Source: an uncultured Aquimarina sp. (GTDB taxonomy: Bacteria > Bacteroidota > Bacteroidia > Flavobacteriales > Flavobacteriaceae). From it: a stretch of DNA of 64,000 nucleotides. The DNA is taken from contig CANLCT010000008.1 in assembly GCA_947489195.1 (NCBI GenBank), positions 34,848 through 98,847 on the forward strand. Reading direction: 5' to 3'. Shown here piece after piece: positions 38,313 through 46,011 of the stretch (its first letter is position 1; every line of letters starts with the position of its first letter). Under the pieces are notes generated by a model, which saw only the letters and a list, made by a program, of their open reading frames with translations, did not search any database and had not been told where the DNA came from. A program made the position numbers and the translations under genes.

Positions 38313-39350
38313 ATGCTTTTAACAGTTGATAAAATAGTACAAGAAACAGAAGACGCAGTAAGCGTAATATTTAAAAAACCTGGTTTTTTTAGTTCTGTTA
38401 AATATAAGCCCGGTCAATTTTTAACACTAAAGATACCTGTCGAAAATAGAATAGAAAATAGATCCTACTCACTAAGTAGCAGTCCTTGGCTACATAAGTT
38501 TTTACGTATCACTGTAAAAAAAGTACAAGATGGTTTAGTTTCCAATTATATATGCAATGACCTTAAAGAAGGTCAAAAAATTGAAATTGATAAACCAATG
38601 GGTAATTTTTTTATTGTTCCTAATAAAAAAGAAACTCATAAATATGTATTAATGGCTGGAGGAAGTGGTATTACCCCTATATATTCCATTATTATATCGG
38701 TACTTGAAAAGGAACCTAAATCAAGTATTTTATTAGTTTATGCTAATCAGAGCAAAAAAACTATTATTTTCAAAAAAGAACTTGAAGAACTACTTCAAAA
38801 ATATTCTGATAGGTTTACAATAAAACATTTTTTAGAATCTGTTGATGTTGTTGAAGAAGACTATTACCAAGGTCGATTAAATGAAACTATTTTAAGTGAA
38901 ATTTTAAATGAAAAAGGCATTCAATACACCAATAGTAAATTTATGCTATGTGGACCGCAAGGTTTTATGGATGCTGCAGTAGCGATATTAGAAAAAAACG
39001 AAGTTCCTAGTAACAAAATCATGCTAGAGGCCTTTACTGCCGATCTTTCAAAAATGGAAGCCGAAAGTGTAGACACTAGTAATATCATTTTAAGTGGTGT
39101 AGGGTTTGAATCCTCAATTACTGTAAATAAAGGAGAAACTATTTTAAAAGCTGCGTTAGATAGTAATGTTGAAATTCCATACTCATGCAGATCAGGAATG
39201 TGTAGTTCATGTAAAGCAAAATGTACCTCGGGCAGTGTAAAAATGCTAGACGGACATTTATTACCTGAAAGTGAAGTTGCAGAAGGTTATATATTAACAT
39301 GTATTAGTTTTCCAACTTCAGAAAATGTAGCACTAACACTTCCGCAATAA
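38313..39350 (+). CDS. FAD/NAD(P)H oxidoreductase with C-terminal 2Fe-2S ferredoxin domain
   Basis: A 345-residue cytosolic reductase of the PaaE/Hmp-reductase type. The FAD-binding domain (about 1-105) has RSYSLSSSPW and the NAD-binding domain (about 110-235) has LMAGGSGITPIYSIII and FMLCGPQGFMDAAVA. The plant-type ferredoxin domain (about 255-345) has IPYSCRSGMCSSCKAKC plus a later Cys in YILTCISFP, giving the C-x4-C-x2-C...C cluster. It would take electrons from NAD(P)H and pass them through FAD and 2Fe-2S to the heme-b membrane protein encoded 26 bases upstream (inference). The pentaheme cytochrome gene follows after 10 bases. Confidence 0.85.
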   Translation: MLLTVDKIVQETEDAVSVIFKKPGFFSSVKYKPGQFLTLKIPVENRIENRSYSLSSSPWLHKFLRITVKKVQDGLVSNYICNDLKEGQKIEIDKPMGNFFIVPNKKETHKYVLMAGGSGITPIYSIIISVLEKEPKSSILLVYANQSKKTIIFKKELEELLQKYSDRFTIKHFLESVDVVEEDYYQGRLNETILSEILNEKGIQYTNSKFMLCGPQGFMDAAVAILEKNEVPSNKIMLEAFTADLSKMEAESVDTSNIILSGVGFESSITVNKGETILKAALDSNVEIPYSCRSGMCSSCKAKCTSGSVKMLDGHLLPESEVAEGYILTCISFPTSENVALTLPQ

Positions 39351-39360
39351 AAATAAATTT

Positions 39361-40077
39361 ATGTTTAACAAAAATCCACTACGAAAAAGACAATATATTG
39401 GCTCATTAATTGGGATTGGAATTGGCTTGCTCATTTTTATTATACTTCCGCAAAAAGCAACAGAAGACTTTTTAAGCCTTGGACCAATGAATACTGGTCA
39501 CGAAGGTTTATCGTGTAATGCTTGCCATACAGATGCAAAGGGTAATTTAATGCAACAACTACAAGCCAATGTAGCTTTTACATTTGGTGCTCGTAAAAAA
39601 CCAGTTGATTTTGGTACCGAAAATGTGGATAATAAGAAATGCTTAGAATGTCATGATCGACCAAATGACCGACACCCTACACATCGCTTTTTAGAACCTA
39701 AATTTAAAGATGCTATAGCTAAAATTGATGCTACACAATGTGAAACTTGCCATCGAGAGCACAATGATACTCGAGTGGTACTTGCAGATGCTAAATTTTG
39801 TGTAAACTGCCACTATGATTTAGAAGTTAAAAATGACCCTATTGATGTTCCCCATAGTCAATTAATTGCTAATGAACAATGGAGTACTTGTTTACAATGT
39901 CATGATTTTCATGGAAATCACATATACAAAGCTGCTCTAAAAATTAAAGATACCATAGCACTTTCAAAAATACAAGATTATCTGGCGGGTGGTACTGACC
40001 CATTTGCTAAGAATAAAAAACACCTTCCTTTAAGCGAGGAAGAATGGAAAAAAGTCAAGTCTAAATATAAAAAATAA
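39361..40077 (+). CDS. Membrane-anchored pentaheme c-type cytochrome (cytochrome c3-like)
   Basis: A 238-residue periplasmic cytochrome held by an N-terminal membrane helix (about 12-31: YIGSLIGIGIGLLIFIILPQ). Five CxxCH motifs are seen: CNACH, CLECH, CETCH, CVNCH and CLQCH, with extra His for distal ligands. The spacing resembles cytochrome c3/c7 or NapC/NrfH-like electron carriers, but the number of hemes and the tail (after the last heme about 55 residues) do not match NrfH. There is no CxxCK motif, so it is not a NrfA nitrite reductase. It probably carries electrons from the membrane to periplasmic partners. Confidence 0.82.
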   Translation: MFNKNPLRKRQYIGSLIGIGIGLLIFIILPQKATEDFLSLGPMNTGHEGLSCNACHTDAKGNLMQQLQANVAFTFGARKKPVDFGTENVDNKKCLECHDRPNDRHPTHRFLEPKFKDAIAKIDATQCETCHREHNDTRVVLADAKFCVNCHYDLEVKNDPIDVPHSQLIANEQWSTCLQCHDFHGNHIYKAALKIKDTIALSKIQDYLAGGTDPFAKNKKHLPLSEEEWKKVKSKYKK

Positions 40078-40080
40078 CAA

Positions 40081-40464
40081 ATGAAAATTAGTCACTGCAC
40101 CTATACCACTTGTTTGAAGTCATTGTTTTTTATTGGGTTAATCCTAGTTAGTATTGCTTGTAATAAAAAAGCCAAGGACTTATGTAATGTTTCAGAAAAT
40201 GTAACTTATACCAATGACATTGCTCCATTAATTGAAGTTAAATGTTTCAAATGTCACGATGCCGAAAATTATAAGACTAAAGCATCTCGAAACAAAATTT
40301 ATGATTATCCAAGTTTAAAAAAAATGGCCGAAAGCGGTTTTTTAATAGGTTCGTTAACTCATCAAAAAGGTTTTATACCTATGCCCTATCGTGCCAATAA
40401 AAAAATAGACACTTGTTCCATAGCATTAATTGCCAAATGGATTTCTACAGGAATGAAAGAATAG
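40081..40464 (+). CDS. Small monoheme c-type cytochrome lipoprotein
   Basis: A 127-residue protein with lipobox LVSIACNKKAK and one heme motif, CFKCHDAEN (near residue 60). The surrounding TYTNDIAPLIEVKCFKCH and GFIPMPYRANKKIDTCSIAL-IAKWI resemble the 'planctomycete/DUF1587-like cytochrome c' or class I c lipoproteins common in Bacteroidota. It follows the pentaheme gene after 3 bases, so it is co-translated. The presence of several c-hemes here explains the ResB-CcsA heme-ligation genes downstream. Confidence 0.8.
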   Translation: MKISHCTYTTCLKSLFFIGLILVSIACNKKAKDLCNVSENVTYTNDIAPLIEVKCFKCHDAENYKTKASRNKIYDYPSLKKMAESGFLIGSLTHQKGFIPMPYRANKKIDTCSIALIAKWISTGMKE

Positions 40465-40498
40465 CACCAACTTTCTCCGACCATTACTCCCCTATTAT

Positions 40499-41896
40499 AT
40501 GCGAATACTACAACTAATTTTACAATTCTTTTTTTCCACCAGACTTACAGGTTTTTTATTATTACTTTTTGCTATAGCCATGGCAACTGCTACTTTTATT
40601 GAAAATGACTATGGCACCGAAACTAGTAAAGCCTTAATATACGGCGCTAAATGGTTCGAAATTGTAATTGTACTTTTAGGAATTAATTTTATGGGTAATA
40701 TTGCTAAATACAATTTATTTAGTTGGCAAAAAGCCCCTGTATTACTACTACACTTAGCTTTTATAGTTATTATAATTGGTGCCGGAATTACAAAATATCG
40801 AGGCTTTGAGGCTTTGGTTACTATTAAAGAAAAGGAAAGTACCAATCGAATTTTAAGCATCGATAGCTTTTTACAATTACAAGCAGGCAACGAAAAAATC
40901 ACAAAAAACTTTAGTCCTAAACCCATTTTAATGAGTCAACTAGGATTTAATAACATTAACGAAACCTACTATTTTGACAATAAAAAAATAAACTTAAAAC
41001 TTAAAAAATATATTCCTAGAGCTGCATACGTGTTAAGCGAAAACGATCATGGAAATGACTATTTACATATAGTGATTGCTGATGATGCCCAGCGTAAAGA
41101 TTTTTACCTAAAAAAAGGAACACGTAAAAACTTTTATGGTTTAAATATTGCCTTTGAGGCCAAGGAACAACTAAAAAATGAAGTATATATTAAAATGTCA
41201 GATTCTGTATACTTAGCACATTTTCCCGAAACAACAAATTATTTTTCCATGCTTGAGAATAAAGCTGGCTTTTATCCCAAAAATGAATTTGTCCCTTTAA
41301 AGTTTAAAGCTTTGAGCGAAATTAACAACGTTCCCATTGTATTTAATGCCGTTGAAAAAAATAAATCATTACAACTCATTCAAAAAGAAGTTGATCAAAA
41401 AGTAAAAAATCCAGAATCTGCAATTGTACTCCAAGTTTCATCTGGTAATGAAACTAAAGAACTAACCCTATTTGGTGGGCGCGGCTACATGAATCCAAAT
41501 AGTACACTATATATTAACGATATGCATTTAAAATTAAGATATGGATCACGCCCCATATACCTCCCCTTTTCACTTACTTTAAAAGATTTTACTTTAGAGC
41601 GTTACCCAGGTTCTGATAGTCCATCAGCATTTTACAGTGATTTACAAGTTACCAGTAAGTCCGACACGCTAGACTATCAAATTTTTATGAATAATGTATT
41701 GGATTATAATGGATATCGTTTTTTTCAATCGGCCTATTTACCTGACGAAACTGGCACTATACTTTCTGTAAATCATGACTATTGGGGTACATTTGTCACC
41801 TACATTGGGTATACCTTACTGGCACTAGGTATGGTATGTAGCTTATTATGGAATACAAAATTATTTGCTTTCATTCCTAAAACAACTATAGCATGA
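40499..41896 (+). CDS. resB: Cytochrome c biogenesis protein ResB-like (Ccs1)
   Basis: A 465-residue membrane protein of the ResB/Ccs1 family, the partner of CcsA in system II cytochrome c maturation. N-terminal spans start FFSTRLTGFLLLLFAIAMAT and include PVLLLHLAFIVIIIGAGITK. A large periplasmic domain (about 100-430) contains the ResB-typical segment LTLKDFTLERYPGSDSPSAF, with DYQIFMNNVLDYNGYRFFQS, and a final span (VTYIGYTLLALGMVCSLLW) closes the protein. It overlaps ccsA by 4 bases, a strong sign of coupled translation. Confidence 0.85.
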   Translation: MRILQLILQFFFSTRLTGFLLLLFAIAMATATFIENDYGTETSKALIYGAKWFEIVIVLLGINFMGNIAKYNLFSWQKAPVLLLHLAFIVIIIGAGITKYRGFEALVTIKEKESTNRILSIDSFLQLQAGNEKITKNFSPKPILMSQLGFNNINETYYFDNKKINLKLKKYIPRAAYVLSENDHGNDYLHIVIADDAQRKDFYLKKGTRKNFYGLNIAFEAKEQLKNEVYIKMSDSVYLAHFPETTNYFSMLENKAGFYPKNEFVPLKFKALSEINNVPIVFNAVEKNKSLQLIQKEVDQKVKNPESAIVLQVSSGNETKELTLFGGRGYMNPNSTLYINDMHLKLRYGSRPIYLPFSLTLKDFTLERYPGSDSPSAFYSDLQVTSKSDTLDYQIFMNNVLDYNGYRFFQSAYLPDETGTILSVNHDYWGTFVTYIGYTLLALGMVCSLLWNTKLFAFIPKTTIA

Positions 41897-43659
41897 AAAC
41901 AAATACTAATTATTTACTTTATACCGTATTACTATTAATATTTAGTTTTCAAGTACAAGTATCTATAGCGCAACAACTTCATAAATTAAAACCACATGCA
42001 TTAATTGAACGCCAACTTGTATCAGCTTCGCATGCAGAAAAGTTTGCAAAAATACAAATACAAGATTTCCAAGGACGCATTAAACCAGTACATACTTTAG
42101 CTGTTGATTTATTACGTAAAATTTATGGTAAAGATAGTTTCAAATATACAGATGCATCAAATGTTGCTAAAAAAATAAACGCAACTCAAGCTTTTATTGG
42201 AATGCAATTTAAACCCGACTCATGGCAATTGCTACCTTGTATTAAAATAGAAAAAAGCGTTCGTGATACTATTTCAAAACTAGTTCCCATATCCAAAAAA
42301 GGCTATGCTAAACCTGCCCAATTTTTTAATTTTAATGGTGACTATGTAATTAAAAAATTAGTAGCTGATGCTTATGCTAAAGCTGAAGGAAAACGAAACA
42401 CCCTAGATAAAAGCTGTATTAAAATTGACGAGCGCTTAAATATTATTTGGGCAATTTTTAATGGGCAATTTTTGAAAATTTTCCCAAATCCGATTGCTGA
42501 AAATAATACCTGGCATGCTCCAAAAGAAAATGCTCAATTTATTGACGAGGACCAATTGGTATATGATAAAATAATACCAAGTTACTTAGCACAAATTCAA
42601 GAGGCAAAAAATCAAAATGATTGGACAAAAGCTGATGAAACTATAGTAATCATTAAAGAGTTTCAGAAAAAAAATGCTCCTAATTTACTATTATCAGATC
42701 AAAAAGTAACATGGGAAATTAACTACAACAATCAACATATTTTTTTTAAAAGTATGATGGGCTATACATTAATAGGTTTAATCTTGTTAATTATTGGCTT
42801 TTTTGAAATCTTTTTTGAAAAAAAATGGATCATTATTATTGGCAAAATAAGTTTAATCATATTAGCTCTCATTTTTGCATACCATGGTTTTGGTATTGTT
42901 TTACGATGGTATGTTTCTGGACATGCACCTTGGAGTAATGGTTACGAGGCAACTATTTTTATATCGTGGGTAGGCTTATTCGCTGGTATTATTTTTAGTA
43001 AAAAAACAAAACTTCCTGCTGCGGCTACTGCACTTATAGCTGTTTGCTTAATGGGAATTGCTCATGGTAACTTAATGAATCCAGAAATCACAAATTTAGT
43101 ACCAGTGCTTAAATCTTATTGGTTAATGATACATGTTGCTGTAATTACAGGAAGCTATGGTTTTTTAACTATGGGGTCTCTACTGGCTTTAATCGTATTG
43201 GTTTGTATTCTTTTTATTTCACCAGAACAAAAACAACAAATACACCCCAAAATAATAGCATTAACCCGTATTAATGAAAAAACTACTACAATTGGTTTGT
43301 TTATGTTAAGTATTGGAACTTTTTTAGGAGGAGTTTGGGCAAATGAATCTTGGGGAAGGTATTGGGGTTGGGACCCTAAAGAAACTTGGGCTTTGATCAG
43401 TATTATTATTTACTCGTTTGTTTTACACATTCGTATTATATTTAAAAACAATTTTTTATTTACTTACAATGTATTTAGTCTATTTGCTTTAAGTAGTTTA
43501 ATAATGACATTCTTTGGAGTAAATTATTATTTATCTGGCTTACATTCATATGCCAAAGGTGATCCTGTTCCTATTCCAACATGGATTTATATTGTAGTGC
43601 CATCATTACTAATACTAGCTTTAATTGCTAAAATGAAATGGAAAAAATTATATAATTAG
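41893..43659 (+). CDS. ccsA: Cytochrome c biogenesis protein CcsA
   Basis: A 588-residue heme exporter/ligase. A signal peptide and a soluble N-terminal domain (about 25-280) precede the membrane part. The tryptophan-rich WWD motif is clear: NESWGRYWGWDPKETWAL. Conserved heme-handling His are seen, for example in SYWLMIHVAVITGSYGFLTM. The N-terminal extension, like the C-terminal half of ResB proteins, is known from fused Bacteroidota CcsBA. Dedicated ResB-CcsA pairs accompany nrfHA in some Bacteroidota, but no nrfA is present here. It is the last gene of the redox operon. Confidence 0.88.
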   Translation: MKTNTNYLLYTVLLLIFSFQVQVSIAQQLHKLKPHALIERQLVSASHAEKFAKIQIQDFQGRIKPVHTLAVDLLRKIYGKDSFKYTDASNVAKKINATQAFIGMQFKPDSWQLLPCIKIEKSVRDTISKLVPISKKGYAKPAQFFNFNGDYVIKKLVADAYAKAEGKRNTLDKSCIKIDERLNIIWAIFNGQFLKIFPNPIAENNTWHAPKENAQFIDEDQLVYDKIIPSYLAQIQEAKNQNDWTKADETIVIIKEFQKKNAPNLLLSDQKVTWEINYNNQHIFFKSMMGYTLIGLILLIIGFFEIFFEKKWIIIIGKISLIILALIFAYHGFGIVLRWYVSGHAPWSNGYEATIFISWVGLFAGIIFSKKTKLPAAATALIAVCLMGIAHGNLMNPEITNLVPVLKSYWLMIHVAVITGSYGFLTMGSLLALIVLVCILFISPEQKQQIHPKIIALTRINEKTTTIGLFMLSIGTFLGGVWANESWGRYWGWDPKETWALISIIIYSFVLHIRIIFKNNFLFTYNVFSLFALSSLIMTFFGVNYYLSGLHSYAKGDPVPIPTWIYIVVPSLLILALIAKMKWKKLYN

Positions 43660-43699
43660 ATATAAAAAAAAGGCTATTAAGCCTTTTTTTTATATCTAA
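43656..43699. terminator. Bidirectional terminator between ccsA and the globin gene
   Basis: A 20-bp perfect stem, TTAGATATAAAAAAAAGGCT with its complement, around loop ATTA. The left arm includes the ccsA stop codon TAG. A/T tracts on both sides serve convergent transcripts. Confidence 0.9.
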
Positions 43700-43724
43700 T
43701 ATAGTAAGTAGTATAGCCTAGGTT

Positions 43725-44609
43725 TTACCAAACTTTCCACCAAGGCTTTTTATTTTCTTCTACCGCAGCAACCAATTCCTTTTCATTTGCAGCATCTTTC
43801 ATAGTAGTTGCCAAAACAGTATACACTTCTGTCCAGGCATCTTTTACATCTGTAGTAAAATCATCTCCCAAACCTGTTTCTAAAGTATATAATAATGCCC
43901 CACCAACTGTGTCGTAATGAGCATCTTTCACACCATATTTCACATGTCCTCTACCCAAATTTTGCACTGCTGGCACAATAGCATCTAGGTTATCCAAACC
44001 ATTAACTGCTGTACCAATCATAGCCATTAACTTGGCTCCTTGCTCTTTCATATCTCCTTTAAACAAAGGTTTTAAGCTAGGATCCATTTCAAATAATTTG
44101 GTATAAAAGATTTCAGCTGCTTTATCAGCTATCGGAGCTACTTTAGTAAAACTTGATTGTACCAAACGCTTTTTACGTTCTGTTAATCCTTTTTCTTTCG
44201 GAAGACTATTTGCAGCATCTTTCATTGTAGTTGCTAAAACCGTATACACTTCAGTCCAGGCTGTTTTTACTTCAGCTGTAAATTTATCTCCTAAACCTAC
44301 CTCTAGTGTTTCAAGTAATGCAGCACCCACAGTATCATAATGTTTATCTTCAACACCATAACCTGCATGTCCTTTTCCTAAGTTTTGTACTGCTGGGATT
44401 AAAGCTTCTAAATTGTCTAAACCATTTACAGCCGTACCGATCATGGCCATTAATTTAGCTCCTTGATCTTTCATATCACCTTTAAACATCGGTTTTAATG
44501 AAGGATCTTTTTCAAAAAGCTTTGTATAAAAAATTTCGGCTGCCTTATCAGCAATTGGAGCCACTTGACTAAACGTTCCTTGTACTAATTCCTTAGTTTT
44601 ACTATCCAT
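43725..44609 (-). CDS. Tandem two-domain globin (flavohemoglobin-type globin domains)
   Basis: A 294-residue protein made of two nearly identical single-domain-globin units (about 1-137 and 146-285), each like the globin half of flavohemoglobin. In both units the proximal His lies in GKGHAGYGV / GRGHVKYGV (H81, H222), the B10 Tyr in EIFYTKLF (Y28, Y169) and the E7 Gln in KDQGAKL / KEQGAKL (Q49, Q190). These are the residues used for NO dioxygenation. No reductase domain is fused. It ends in a Trp-rich tail (NKKPWWKVW). Its upstream region has a perfect 20-bp operator palindrome. It is likely an NO- or nitrite-handling protein tied to nitrate use (inference). Confidence 0.88.
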   Translation of the reverse strand: MDSKTKELVQGTFSQVAPIADKAAEIFYTKLFEKDPSLKPMFKGDMKDQGAKLMAMIGTAVNGLDNLEALIPAVQNLGKGHAGYGVEDKHYDTVGAALLETLEVGLGDKFTAEVKTAWTEVYTVLATTMKDAANSLPKEKGLTERKKRLVQSSFTKVAPIADKAAEIFYTKLFEMDPSLKPLFKGDMKEQGAKLMAMIGTAVNGLDNLDAIVPAVQNLGRGHVKYGVKDAHYDTVGGALLYTLETGLGDDFTTDVKDAWTEVYTVLATTMKDAANEKELVAAVEENKKPWWKVW

Positions 44610-44654
44610 AATTGTTGACTTTTGTATTAAACAATGCCAGCAATTTACAAATTA

Positions 44655-44674
44655 ACTAAGTATTAATACTTAGT
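44655..44674 (-). promoter_or_regulatory. 20-bp operator palindrome upstream of the globin gene
   Basis: ACTAAGTATTAATACTTAGT is a perfect palindrome containing AAGTA-TTAA-TACTT, 46 bases from the globin start. On the minus strand it is followed by TTAATTTG, a weak -7 box (T for A at the second base). Confidence 0.65.
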
Positions 44675-44862
44675 ATCACTTATTAATTTATCTAAGTAAA
44701 TTATTTTTAATAATCTAAAAAATACATGTTCGTTTTAATATGAATAAAGTATATAATTAAATAAATTATTGAAAATTCATTAAAAATATTGCATACACAC
44801 ACACAAAGAATTCACTTAATACTTAAGCGAGTTCTTCAATTTTAAATGAATCGATATAAATA

Positions 44863-45552
44863 TTAGTCTAATAAACCAAATTTACGAGCTTTATTACTTA
44901 AGTCTAGAATGTTTTTAACATTCAACTTTTTCATTAAATTAAAACGATGTACTTCGGTAGTTCGTTTGCTAATACCTAATTCTTCTGCAATTTCCTTATT
45001 ACTCAGACCAGCAACAGCTTTTTCTAAAATCTGTTTTTCTCGCTTAGTTAAATTAAAATTAGCTACACCATCATTAGCTGTAGTGATATTTTGAGTTGTT
45101 TCTATATTCGGCTTAGTGCTTAACCCCCCGCTTACTAAATTATTAACTAAAATAGAGGAAACATCGCCACTAAAATACTTGCCCCCTTCCAAAACAGAAT
45201 GTATGGCTTTTAGTACCTCATCTTTTCCCGCATCCTTTAACAAATAACCATGCGCCCCAGCTTGTATCGATTGTAAAATATACTCTTCCGAATCATGCAT
45301 TGACAACATTATAAATTTTGTTTCGGGGTGCTTTTTTGTCAATTCAGACACTGCTTCGATACCTGTTTTTTTAGGCATTCTTATATCACAGATTACCAAA
45401 TCGGGTTGTAATAAATTTGTTGCTTCAATAGCTTCTTCTCCATTAGAAGATTCTCCAATCACCTCTAAATCAGACTCATTTTCCAATAAAGATTTAATTC
45501 CATCACGTACTAAAGAATGGTCATCAACAAGTAGAATTTTATTTATATGCAT
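44863..45552 (-). CDS. NarL/FixJ-type response regulator
   Basis: A 229-residue two-component response regulator. The receiver (about 1-120) has the acidic pocket VDDHSLVRDG, the phospho-acceptor Asp56 in VICDIRMPKK and Lys106 in GYLLKDAGK. A Gly/Asn/Thr-rich linker follows, then a LuxR-type helix-turn-helix: LTKREKQILEKAVAGLSNKE and ISKRTTEVHRFNLMKKLNVK. NarL-type regulators bind TACYYMT heptamers in Proteobacteria. The island promoters carry TACTT half-sites, so this protein is the obvious candidate for binding them (inference). No histidine kinase gene is in the window. Confidence 0.92.
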   Translation of the reverse strand: MHINKILLVDDHSLVRDGIKSLLENESDLEVIGESSNGEEAIEATNLLQPDLVICDIRMPKKTGIEAVSELTKKHPETKFIMLSMHDSEEYILQSIQAGAHGYLLKDAGKDEVLKAIHSVLEGGKYFSGDVSSILVNNLVSGGLSTKPNIETTQNITTANDGVANFNLTKREKQILEKAVAGLSNKEIAEELGISKRTTEVHRFNLMKKLNVKNILDLSNKARKFGLLD

Positions 45553-45578
45553 TTAACGTTTTCAATTTAAAAGAAGTA

Positions 45579-45594
45579 CAAAAATAACTAAGTA
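45579..45594 (-). promoter_or_regulatory. Promoter of the response regulator gene with half-site
   Basis: On the minus strand TACTTAGT is followed directly by the -7 box TATTTTTG (45586-45579). Only one half-site is clear, which could give weak autoregulation. Confidence 0.5.
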
Positions 45595-45955
45595 ATGAAA
45601 TATACAAAATTCTTTTTATAAGTAATCTAAAAAAATAATATTACCTATTTTTTTTATCTATTTCAAAAGGAAAATACAAAAATTACGTAAAAAAAATACT
45701 TAGTCACCCCTTCTTATTTCAATTAAAAATTATTCAAAGCTCATTTTTTTAAAAAAATATATGGCATGTTTTTTTTACCTTTTTAATCATTCTAATACAA
45801 CACAACAAAATTCAATAAAACATAATTAATTGATAATCAATTTAATAAATTACATTAATTTTAACTACAAGGTTATTTGTTATTTAACTTCTTTTTTTTA
45901 TCAAGTAGATAAAAAAATGTTAAATCATAAAAAAAACAAAATACTTAGATAATAA
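45595..45955. other. Regulatory intergenic stretch between the response regulator and the porin
   Basis: A very AT-rich stretch with no supported gene. It holds scattered TACTTAG half-sites (near 45699 and 45942) ahead of the porin promoter. Confidence 0.5.
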
Positions 45956-45978
45956 CTAAGTATTAATACTTACATTTG
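45956..45978 (+). promoter_or_regulatory. Porin promoter with operator palindrome fused to the -7 box
   Basis: AAGTATTAATACTT (45958-45971) is a perfect 14-bp palindrome whose last T is the first base of the -7 box TACATTTG (45971-45978). No -33 TTTG is present at the usual distance, which fits a regulator-dependent promoter. The ATG follows 33 bases later. Confidence 0.7.
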
Positions 45979-46011
45979 TCTCGTTGTTATTTATAATCAT
46001 AACTAAATTAT

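Noticed and set aside
39361..40077. NrfA nitrite reductase or NrfH
   Set aside because: No CxxCK catalytic heme motif; five CxxCH in a 238-residue protein do not fit NrfH (four hemes) or NrfA (about 500 residues).
44863..45552. Naming the regulator NarL or NreC
   Set aside because: Domain make-up is shared by hundreds of families; the link to nitrate rests on location and promoter motif only.
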